DNA from: an uncultured Shewanella sp.
GTDB lineage: Bacteria; Pseudomonadota; Gammaproteobacteria; Enterobacterales; Shewanellaceae
Assembly (NCBI RefSeq): GCF_947491715.1
Contig: NZ_CANLKR010000002.1
Span: 62,001 to 126,000, forward strand
DNA length: 64,000 nucleotides
Direction of reading: 5' to 3'
The notes below the pieces were generated by a model, which was not told the DNA's origin, ran no database searches, and saw only the letters and a list, made by a program, of their open reading frames with translations. Shown here one piece after another: positions 9,649 to 17,014 of the stretch (positions are counted from its first letter, which is position 1; each line of letters opens with the position of its first letter). The position numbers and the translations under genes are program-made.

Positions 9649-11049
9649 ATGAACAAGCATAGCAATGAAAATACTATTCTGATTATGGCCATCAGCTGTG
9701 TTGCAGCAATGGGGGCCTTTTTGTTTGGGTTTGATACTGGGGTGATTAATGGCACCGTTGGGGGACTAAGACTTGCTTTTAATTTAACACTCGTTGAATC
9801 CAGTTTTAATATTGCATCGACATTACTCGGCTGTGCTATTGGTGCTTTTTATTCTGGTCGGCTTGCGGATATCTATGGTCGACGGTTTATGTTAGTGATT
9901 TCGGCGATATTCTTTATTGTAAGTGCATGGGGATCGGGAATAGCAGATACATCAAATGTGTTTATTTTTTATCGCATGATTGGAGGGCTTGCAGTGGGGG
10001 CGGCTTCCATTTTAGTGCCCATGTATATTGTTGAAGTAGTCCCTGCACGCTATAGGGGGGCATATGCTGCCTTACAGCAGGTGGCTATCAATGTCGGACT
10101 CTTTTTTGTTTTTATGAGTAACTATTTGCTTGTTCATTGGGCTGGAACGTCTATTAATAGCTTTTGGCTTGGCTATGAGGCTTGGCGTTGGATGTTATGG
10201 GGGGAGCTATTACCTGCTTTTATTTTTTTAGTTATGCTTTTTTTTGTGCCTGAAAGTCCCCGATATTTAGTGGTAAGAGAGAAAAATAAACAGGCGCTGC
10301 AAGTGTTAACAAAACTATATGGACAATTTTTTGGTGAAGCTAAATTGATGGAAATTTCATTGTCTCTTTCTAGCGATCATAAACCAAGATTATCTGATTT
10401 AAAAAACCCCACTTCGAGAAAAGTAAGGCGAATCGTTTGGATAGGTATGGGTATTGCCGCTTTTCAGCAGTTAATTGGTATTAATGTTGTTTTTTATTAT
10501 GGTGCTATTTTATGGGAAGTGGCGGGCTTTTCTGAATCGAATGCGTTACTCATTAATGTGATCAGTGCAGGTCTTAGCGTCGGAGCCTGTATTTTTACCA
10601 TTCTTTTTGTTGATAAATGGGGGAGAAGACCGTTTCTTTTAATCGGTTCAGTAGGAATAACGGTTTGCTTACTATTATTAGTCTTTGTATTTTTCCAAGC
10701 TGTTCCAGATATTTATGGTGTAATGGACTTAGGAAATTATGACACTTTAGCATTAATTGCAGCCAATGCTTATGTCTTTTTCTTTAATTTATCCTGGGGT
10801 CCTGTCATGTGGGTTATTTTAGGTGAAATGTTCCCTAATCAAATTCGAGGTTCAGGGTTGGCGGTAACCGGCTTTGTGCATTGGATTGCTAATTTTGCGA
10901 TTACAATGAGTTTTCCTTTATTACTGAGCAATATAGGATTGGTGGGAGCATATAGCATTTATAGTTTCTTTGCATTTCTTTCGGTTGTATTTGTGTATCG
11001 ATATTTGAATGAAACTAAAGGAAAAGAATTGGAAGAGATGAGTATGTAG
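9649..11049 (+). CDS. MFS sugar porter 3 (paralogue)
   Basis: A 466-residue sugar porter starting at the ATG at 9649 with GTAAAGG upstream; an in-frame TTG at 9622 directly after the previous stop is a less likely start. Motifs are GFDTGVING (Asp29), ADIYGRR, PESPRYLVV, QQLIGINVVFYYG and NETKGKELEEMSM. It follows porter 2 by 27 bases and precedes porter 4 by 38 bases, so these are surely cotranscribed. It shares with porter 2 an insertion between helices 9 and 10 (PDIYGVMDLGNY here, KDIYGVINLGHY there), supporting local duplication. Confidence 0.86.
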   Translation: MNKHSNENTILIMAISCVAAMGAFLFGFDTGVINGTVGGLRLAFNLTLVESSFNIASTLLGCAIGAFYSGRLADIYGRRFMLVISAIFFIVSAWGSGIADTSNVFIFYRMIGGLAVGAASILVPMYIVEVVPARYRGAYAALQQVAINVGLFFVFMSNYLLVHWAGTSINSFWLGYEAWRWMLWGELLPAFIFLVMLFFVPESPRYLVVREKNKQALQVLTKLYGQFFGEAKLMEISLSLSSDHKPRLSDLKNPTSRKVRRIVWIGMGIAAFQQLIGINVVFYYGAILWEVAGFSESNALLINVISAGLSVGACIFTILFVDKWGRRPFLLIGSVGITVCLLLLVFVFFQAVPDIYGVMDLGNYDTLALIAANAYVFFFNLSWGPVMWVILGEMFPNQIRGSGLAVTGFVHWIANFAITMSFPLLLSNIGLVGAYSIYSFFAFLSVVFVYRYLNETKGKELEEMSM

Positions 11050-11087
11050 CATTCATACAGGACAAGATTAAGTAGGGAGAGACTCCT

Positions 11088-12485
11088 ATGAGCCATAGTA
11101 ATGAAAAAGTATTTTTTATTACCTTTATCTGTTTTATTGCTGCTATCGGCTCATTTCTATTTGGATTTTATACAGGGGTTATTAATGGTACGTTAGGCGG
11201 TTTAGCCTCGGCTTTTGACTCTCATTATATGGGGTTGAGTGTTAACGTCGCTTCGATGTTAATTGGCTGTGCAATAGGTGCTTTTTTTGCGGGGCATCTG
11301 GCTGATTTATTCGGGCGCAGAATAATATTAATTGTGATTTCAATATTGTTTATTGTGAGCTCTTTAGGTGCAGGTTTTGCTACAACTTCTTCTTGGTTTA
11401 TTGCATTTCGAATATTGGGTGGAATGGGGGTTGGTGCTGCATCAGTAATCGTCCCTATGTATATTGCGGAGGTTGCGCCTGCACGTTATCGTGGTTCATT
11501 AGGTGCTATTCAGCAAGTGGCTGTGATTTTAGGCTTGTTTATTGCCTTTATGAGTAACTATGTTTTAGTGAATGTGGCGGGGGGAGTGAGTCATCCCTTT
11601 TGGTTTGAGTATGAAACCTGGCGCTGGATGTTTTGGATGGAGTTGATCCCTTCATTTGTTTTTTTATTGGGTTTATTATTAATCCCAGAGACGCCACGTT
11701 ATTTAGTTTTATCTGGCCAACATCAAAAGGCTGTGGCTGTGTTGACAAGGTTGTATGGTCAATTTATAGGTGAAGCTCGGTATATTGAAATTTCATTGAC
11801 GTTATCTGAATCGCACTTACCTCGGTTTTCAGATTTAAAAAACAAGCAAACAGGCAAATTGTACAAAGTTGTTTGGATCGGGTTAGGGCTAGCTCTTTTT
11901 CAACAATTAACTGGGATCAATGTGATTTTTTATTATGGCGTGGTTTTTTGGAAAGCCGCAGGGTTTAGTGAACTTGATGCATTATTGATTAATGTTATTG
12001 TTGGAGGCATTTGTTTAGTTGCCAGTATTTTTACTTTGTTATTAATAGATAAGGTGGGGCGAAAGATTTTTTTGATGATGGGCTCTATTGGGATGACAGC
12101 TTCTTTGGCTGTGATGGTTGGGGTCTTTTATCATACATCAAAAGCCCTGTCTGGTGTATTAATCTTAGGTGACTTAGATTGGGTGGTTCTTATTGCTGCC
12201 AATGCGTATGTGTTCTTTTTTAGTTTGTCTTGGGGGCCAGTCATGTGGGTGTTATTAGGTGAGATGTTCCCAAACCCTATTAGAGGCTCTGCTTTAGCGG
12301 TAACAGGCGTCGCTCTATGGATTGCAAATTTATTGACTGTAATGACATTTCCTATCATTTTGTCTCAATCTGGTCTCATGATTGCTTACGGGATTTATGG
12401 TGGAATGGCCTTGTTGTCTATCCTTTTTGTCTATCAATATGTTTATGAAACAAAAGGGAAAGAGTTAGAGGCGATGTCTTATTAA
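11088..12485 (+). CDS. MFS sugar porter 4 (paralogue lacking the helix-1 aspartate)
   Basis: A 465-residue sugar porter with a GGGAGAGACTCCT ribosome site before ATG 11088. Most signatures are intact: ADLFGRR, PETPRYLV, QQLTGINVIFYYG and YETKGKELEAMSY. The helix-1 motif, however, reads GFYTGVING: Tyr28 (codon TAT at 11169-11171) stands where the other three copies have Asp. In E. coli XylE the equivalent Asp27 is needed for proton coupling, and in the GLUT facilitators it is not an acidic residue. This copy may therefore be a facilitator or have altered coupling. That is inference from the known XylE mechanism. Confidence 0.85.
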   Translation: MSHSNEKVFFITFICFIAAIGSFLFGFYTGVINGTLGGLASAFDSHYMGLSVNVASMLIGCAIGAFFAGHLADLFGRRIILIVISILFIVSSLGAGFATTSSWFIAFRILGGMGVGAASVIVPMYIAEVAPARYRGSLGAIQQVAVILGLFIAFMSNYVLVNVAGGVSHPFWFEYETWRWMFWMELIPSFVFLLGLLLIPETPRYLVLSGQHQKAVAVLTRLYGQFIGEARYIEISLTLSESHLPRFSDLKNKQTGKLYKVVWIGLGLALFQQLTGINVIFYYGVVFWKAAGFSELDALLINVIVGGICLVASIFTLLLIDKVGRKIFLMMGSIGMTASLAVMVGVFYHTSKALSGVLILGDLDWVVLIAANAYVFFFSLSWGPVMWVLLGEMFPNPIRGSALAVTGVALWIANLLTVMTFPIILSQSGLMIAYGIYGGMALLSILFVYQYVYETKGKELEAMSY

Positions 12486-12520
12486 GTGAGGAGGTTCATA
12501 GGTTATTTCCAGTGGGGAAT

Positions 12521-12548
12521 GTTAAGCGCCTCAAATAGGACGCTTAAC
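12521..12548. terminator. Hairpin between convergent porter 4 and DUF2057 gene
   Basis: GTTAAGCG at 12521-12528 pairs perfectly with CGCTTAAC at 12541-12548. It sits between two convergent genes, which suits a shared terminator, but there is no clear T-run on either strand. Confidence 0.4.
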
Positions 12549-12567
12549 GTATGACGTGAGGAAGAAT

Positions 12568-13239
12568 TTACATTTGTTGTATTGCCCAACTCATAAAGGC
12601 CTTTCTTGTCGGTTCATCGGCTTGCTTCCACCAATATTTTAACATCTGTTGTGCTTCCTTTGCTGATTGACTGGAAGCTGGAGCAGTGGCAAGACTGATA
12701 GGATCTTGAATTGAAGGTGTAACTTCAGTCTGAGTAGTACCTTGAACGGTTGCCGCTGCAGCAGCGGCTTCTGGGCTGATATCTTGTTTATTTCGAGTGA
12801 ATAATTGGGAGACAAAACTGTCTTCAGTGAAGTTAGTTTGCTTAACTTGAAAGTCGACTTTGCCATTGTTACTTTGCTTAATAATGACTTGAGGTGATTT
12901 TGAAAAGGCTTTGGGATCTTTTACTGGCAGCCCCCCAACAGGCTCTAGTTGGTATTGGTGATTTTCGATTACGTTTAATGTCACAATGAAAGGTGAAGAC
13001 TCAACGCGGTATTCGCTATCACTGTAATCATCTTCAATCATATCGCTGTATCGAATCGCAATTTTATGACTGCCAGGCTGTAATTTAAGCGTCGACTTAT
13101 GGGTAAAAAAGTTCGTTTTGATTTTTTGACCATCGATGGCTAAATATTCAAATGACATTGGAATGGTTAAACTGGATGCGAGGGTAGTGGCACTTGTGAG
13201 AAGGGTGAGTAAAGCGGTGAAGATACGTATTGATTTCAT
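12568..13239 (-). CDS. DUF2057 (UPF0319) family periplasmic protein
   Basis: A ~223-residue exported protein of the DUF2057 family (E. coli YccT relatives). It has a signal peptide over the first ~20 residues ending near TTLA|SSL, a beta-rich domain with LAIDGQK and KLQPGSHKIAIRY, and a C-terminal LKYWWKQADEPTRKAFMSWA helix typical for the family. Two ATG codons are close together; AAGGA is directly abutted to the upstream one (13245) and six bases from the one at 13239, so the latter is preferred. A run of five alanines (EAAAAAA-like) lies in the low-complexity linker. The function is unknown. Confidence 0.8.
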   Translation of the reverse strand: MKSIRIFTALLTLLTSATTLASSLTIPMSFEYLAIDGQKIKTNFFTHKSTLKLQPGSHKIAIRYSDMIEDDYSDSEYRVESSPFIVTLNVIENHQYQLEPVGGLPVKDPKAFSKSPQVIIKQSNNGKVDFQVKQTNFTEDSFVSQLFTRNKQDISPEAAAAAATVQGTTQTEVTPSIQDPISLATAPASSQSAKEAQQMLKYWWKQADEPTRKAFMSWAIQQM

Positions 13240-13332
13240 GTTCATTCCTTAAAGTGCTAATAATGTCTCTGTATTATTTTTATTGATAAAAGTGAGCCGT
13301 TTCATTGTGCTAAATCATCATGGCATATTTTG

Positions 13333-13995
13333 TTAATAATTTCGATTCTTGTTTGGCCTTTCATAAAGCTGAATACGCTCTTCGATGTAAGTAATGGCTT
13401 GACGACATTTACCTAATCGTCGATGCAATAATAGGATTTCATTTTGCCGAGTGATTTTGTCATTTTTATGACAATGGCCTAATTGTGATTGCAACAGGTC
13501 AATCTTATATTGCATTTTTTTCTGCCAATTGAGATGTTTATCAAGCTCTTCATAGAGTTTATGGCTATTTTGCATCACATTGGCGGCTATCCAGTTAAAT
13601 CCGCTTTCTTGGTGGGCCAATTGGTGGCGTTTTACAGCCATTTTTCGTTTAATAGTTTTTTTATGTTCAGCTGTTTTGATATCCAAAGAGGTGGCTTGTA
13701 AGGCACGTTTTACTGCGGTAAATTGATCTTGGATCCGCTGGCAATGATATAACATGGATTGCGACGCGAGTTTAAAGGAGAGCTGTTTTTCTAGTTGGTT
13801 GATATTTTTTGCTATTTGTTCAATGCATGGAAATAATTTTGCACCTGACTGTATAAAGAGAGAACGATTAAAACGCTCAATATCGAGTAGCATTTTTTGT
13901 TGTGTCTTAGGCAGTTGACTATCATGTTGTAGAACATCTTGTTCTAACCGCTTAAGTTGTTGCTTTAGTTTGTTAATTAAGTCACCTTTTGTCAT
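13333..13995 (-). CDS. priC: PriC-like primosomal replication protein N''
   Basis: A 220-residue, helix-rich, basic protein. The middle FNRSLFIQSGAKLFPCIEQIAKNINQLEKQL and the C-terminal YEELDKHLNWQKKMQYKI ... EILLLHRRLGKCRQAITYIEERIQ segments resemble PriC, which helps reload DnaB at stalled forks. Its ATG at 13995 overlaps the stop of the upstream TSUP gene in an ATGA arrangement and has GGAG nine bases before it, so translational coupling is likely; TTG and ATG codons further upstream in frame are less suitable. It shares the transcript with dinG and lies near polB, two other repair/replication genes. Confidence 0.75.
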   Translation of the reverse strand: MTKGDLINKLKQQLKRLEQDVLQHDSQLPKTQQKMLLDIERFNRSLFIQSGAKLFPCIEQIAKNINQLEKQLSFKLASQSMLYHCQRIQDQFTAVKRALQATSLDIKTAEHKKTIKRKMAVKRHQLAHQESGFNWIAANVMQNSHKLYEELDKHLNWQKKMQYKIDLLQSQLGHCHKNDKITRQNEILLLHRRLGKCRQAITYIEERIQLYERPNKNRNY

Positions 13996-14765
13996 ATCCA
14001 TGCACTCCAAGTGAGCTTAGCTGCAATGATAATGATAATAATGATAAAGAGAGGACGAATGAAAGGAAAGCCAAACTTAATGGCTGAATGTGCCCCAATA
14101 TAAGCGCCTAACATCATACAAACGCCCATAGAAAGTCCCAATGCAATATCGACTTTTTGTAACATGAAAAAAATAATCAATGAAGTTACATTACTGGTAA
14201 AAGTCATCGCACGGGCGAGGCCACAGCTATGGAGTAAAGGTAAATGATGAAGACGGCTGCTTGATACTGTCCAAAATGCGCCTGTACCTGGGCCTGCAAA
14301 TCCATCATAAAATCCTAATGGAATGGCTTGAAGCCATTGTTTTAGTGCAGATGCTGGGCGGTTAGGGGGGATTAAGTTCTTGTCTCCCATAGCATTAGGT
14401 TGTAGTAACGTATACAGAGCAATGATGATGATGATTAATGGTAAGGCTTTTTCTAACCAGGCATTATTGATGAGGGAAACAGAAAAGGTGCCAATAACCG
14501 CCCCGATAAAAGCAGCAATGAAACTGTGATACCACAAGCTTGGGGAAAAGAGCCTTTGTTTATAGTAGGTAAAAGCCGCCATGGAAGAACCAAAGGAAGC
14601 GGCCAGCTTATTTGTGCCTAAGGCCATATGGGGATTCACTCCCATGGTGAGTAGCGCAGGGATAGATAACAGGCCACCGCCACCGACAACAGCATCAATA
14701 AATCCTGCTATAAATCCAATTAATGCAAGAATAGCCCAAGAACTAGGCTCAAGTAATAAATCCAA
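13992..14765 (-). CDS. TSUP-family (TauE/SafE) membrane permease, YfcA-like, copy 1
   Basis: A 257-residue protein with about eight hydrophobic helices and the family hallmarks IAGFIDAVVGGGGLLSIPALL near the N-terminus and FYDGFAGPGTGAFW in the second half. TSUP permeases export sulfite, sulfoacetate or related organic anions; the substrate here is not known. The C-terminus contains a run of consecutive isoleucines (FIIIIIIIAAKLTW) encoded by ATT/ATC repeats. It lies 8 bases from dinG and overlaps priC by 4 bases, so dinG-permease-priC form an operon. A second TSUP gene of identical length is found at 39827. Confidence 0.88.
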   Translation of the reverse strand: MDLLLEPSSWAILALIGFIAGFIDAVVGGGGLLSIPALLTMGVNPHMALGTNKLAASFGSSMAAFTYYKQRLFSPSLWYHSFIAAFIGAVIGTFSVSLINNAWLEKALPLIIIIIALYTLLQPNAMGDKNLIPPNRPASALKQWLQAIPLGFYDGFAGPGTGAFWTVSSSRLHHLPLLHSCGLARAMTFTSNVTSLIIFFMLQKVDIALGLSMGVCMMLGAYIGAHSAIKFGFPFIRPLFIIIIIIIAAKLTWSAWI

Positions 14766-14773
14766 AAGCTTTC

Positions 14774-16846
14774 CTATTCAATAACTTGTCGAAATGGGGG
14801 GAGAGAATTGAGTAAAGACTTCCCATAGCGTTTACTGACTAACCGCCTATCTAAAATGGTTATTCGGCCATAATCTTGCTCTTTACGTAACAATCGACCG
14901 CAACTTTGTATTAGTTTACGCGAAGCGTCTGGAATAGTCAGTTGTAAGAAAGGATTTCCCCCTTTTATTTTAATATATTCAGCATGGGCTTGTTCAACAG
15001 GAGAGGTGGGAACAGCAAAAGGCAGTTTAGTGATAATCAGGTTTGTTAAATAATCACCAGGCAAATCTAATCCTTCAGAAAAGCTTCCCGTTCCAAAAAT
15101 GACACTGGCTTCTTGGTTATCGCATCGTTTTTTGTGATCCGATAAAATGGCTTGTCTGGATGCGCTGCCTTGAATGAGAAGAGGTTGTTTGAGCTTAGAT
15201 TCGATAAGTCCTGCTACTTTTTCCATTTGCCAATAAGAAGCAAATAAAACCAAGCTGGCTTGCTCATCTTCAATCAAGGTTATAATTTTTTGAGCAAGCT
15301 CTTCAGTGAAAGATTCATGAGTCGGCTCTGTCTCCATCTTTGGTAAATATAGAGTCGCATTATTTTCAAAATCAAAAGGTGAGTTCATGGCTAAATAACG
15401 GCTACCGTCAGAGAGTGATAAGCCCACTTGATGAGTAAAGTGATTGAAGTTATTTAATGCCCTAAGGGTGGCGCTGCATAAAACCACGCCAGCGGCTTTT
15501 TCCCATAATAATGACTCCAGCATGAAGCCCACTTCAATGGGAGAGGCATTAAATAAATAATCGCTTTGCTTTCCCGTTAACTGCTCTATCCATCTTGCCT
15601 GTGGTGCGCCTTTCGGATTATCTTTTTTGGCCATCATTTTCCACAATTTCTGTAGATTTTCTAGGCGCTGTAACATAAATCCAGTTTCGGAAAGCAAGGC
15701 TTCTGACTGGTGTTTAGCAATATCGCCATCTTTAATTGCTTCATTGAGCAAGGATAACATCTTGTTAAATTGTTTTAGTGCATTATTAGCCGTTGTGGCG
15801 GCATTTTCTGCTTGAATGAGTAAGCCTTCAGGTAAGACACCATGTTCAAAGCGAAATCGACTTTCAGGATTGTCAAAGCGTGCGTTTTGGGTGTCGCAAT
15901 AGGATGCGATTTGTGTGAGTTGAGCACTGAGATCGGCAATATGATCTTCCATAGCCTGTGCTGGCGCGATGATATAATTGCTTTTTATTTGGTTTTGAAG
16001 CTTGGCACAGGTTTTACTCATTTTATCGAGCCAATCAATAGCCCCGCGTAATGTGGCCTGCGCACTACTAAAGTCACGCGCGACATTAGGGAGGTGGTGG
16101 GCTTCATCTATGATATAAAAAAGGCTTTCTGGCTCAGGTAAAATAACGCCCCCGCCTAATTCTAAATCTGCCAGTAATAAGCTGTGATTAGCAATGAGGA
16201 CATCCCAAGTATCAAGATCTTCTCGTGCTTTATGAAAAGGACACTGTCGGTGACTGGCATGTTGTTTATGGCAGCTGTGTTTATCACATGCAATCTGTTG
16301 CCATAAATGATCGGCAAGAGGTTGGTTTAATGTGTCTCTTTCACCATTCCATTTTTGTTGGTTGTAGTCATCAAGTAAGGCTTTTAGAGTGCTTAATTGG
16401 TGAGGATCGGGCTTTGTTTGCCATAATGCCATTTGAGTGGTGTTGGTTTCTTCAACCATCATGGTTAATTTAGATAAGCAAACATAACGCTGGCGACCTT
16501 TGACTAACCCATATTGAAAGTCCAAACCCGATTGCTTAAGAAAAAAAGGCAGATCTTTTTGCAAAAGTTGTTCTTGTAAAGCGACAGTGGCAGTGGCAAT
16601 ACAAATTTTCTTCTTACTGGCCAGTGCAAGTGGAATGGTACCCAGCAAGTAAGCTAATGACTTACCTATGCCTGTGCCTGCTTCAACGACAATAATACGT
16701 CTGTGCTTATCATATTCTCCCGCCAAGGTTTTGGAGATTTCCGCTACAATATAGTTTTGTTCTTTGCGCGGACAAAAATGGGGAAGTGTGTCTGCAATAC
16801 CTTTATAAATGGAGCGTATTTGGGTTTTAACATCTGCCGATAACAT
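14774..16846 (-). CDS. dinG: ATP-dependent DNA helicase DinG
   Basis: XPD/DinG-like superfamily 2 helicase, 690 residues from the ATG at 16846 (MLSADVKTQIRSIYKG, aligned with the E. coli DinG start); an upstream in-frame ATG at 16897 adds a stretch not expected in the family. Walker A is VVEAGTGIGKSLAYL, the DEAH box is IIDEAHHLPNVARDF, and motif III/IV regions SATLRALNNF, FGTGSFSEGLDLPG and QSCGRLLRKEQDYGR are present. The Fe-S cluster cysteines are visible as GRQRYVC and CDKHSCHKQHASHRQCPF. It unwinds D-loops, R-loops and G4 structures with 5'-3' polarity. No good ribosome site is seen; length favours DinG over YoaA. Confidence 0.92.
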   Translation of the reverse strand: MLSADVKTQIRSIYKGIADTLPHFCPRKEQNYIVAEISKTLAGEYDKHRRIIVVEAGTGIGKSLAYLLGTIPLALASKKKICIATATVALQEQLLQKDLPFFLKQSGLDFQYGLVKGRQRYVCLSKLTMMVEETNTTQMALWQTKPDPHQLSTLKALLDDYNQQKWNGERDTLNQPLADHLWQQIACDKHSCHKQHASHRQCPFHKAREDLDTWDVLIANHSLLLADLELGGGVILPEPESLFYIIDEAHHLPNVARDFSSAQATLRGAIDWLDKMSKTCAKLQNQIKSNYIIAPAQAMEDHIADLSAQLTQIASYCDTQNARFDNPESRFRFEHGVLPEGLLIQAENAATTANNALKQFNKMLSLLNEAIKDGDIAKHQSEALLSETGFMLQRLENLQKLWKMMAKKDNPKGAPQARWIEQLTGKQSDYLFNASPIEVGFMLESLLWEKAAGVVLCSATLRALNNFNHFTHQVGLSLSDGSRYLAMNSPFDFENNATLYLPKMETEPTHESFTEELAQKIITLIEDEQASLVLFASYWQMEKVAGLIESKLKQPLLIQGSASRQAILSDHKKRCDNQEASVIFGTGSFSEGLDLPGDYLTNLIITKLPFAVPTSPVEQAHAEYIKIKGGNPFLQLTIPDASRKLIQSCGRLLRKEQDYGRITILDRRLVSKRYGKSLLNSLPPFRQVIE

Positions 16847-17014
16847 GATTTTACAAACAAAAAGAAATAATGCTGTACATAATAACAGTGAATGCATAGC
16901 CTAAGAAGCTTTTAAATGTTAATTATATGCTTTTCTATTTCAACCTCCCTGAAAGAAGCCTTTTAAATGGGGATAATGTTGAGTCATGACGCGTTGATTT
17001 AAGTGAGAGTTGAG

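Noticed and set aside
14025..14048. ATGATAATGATAATAATGAT-like sequence resembling a Fur box
   Set aside because: It is inside the TSUP permease coding region and results from consecutive isoleucine codons, not from a promoter.
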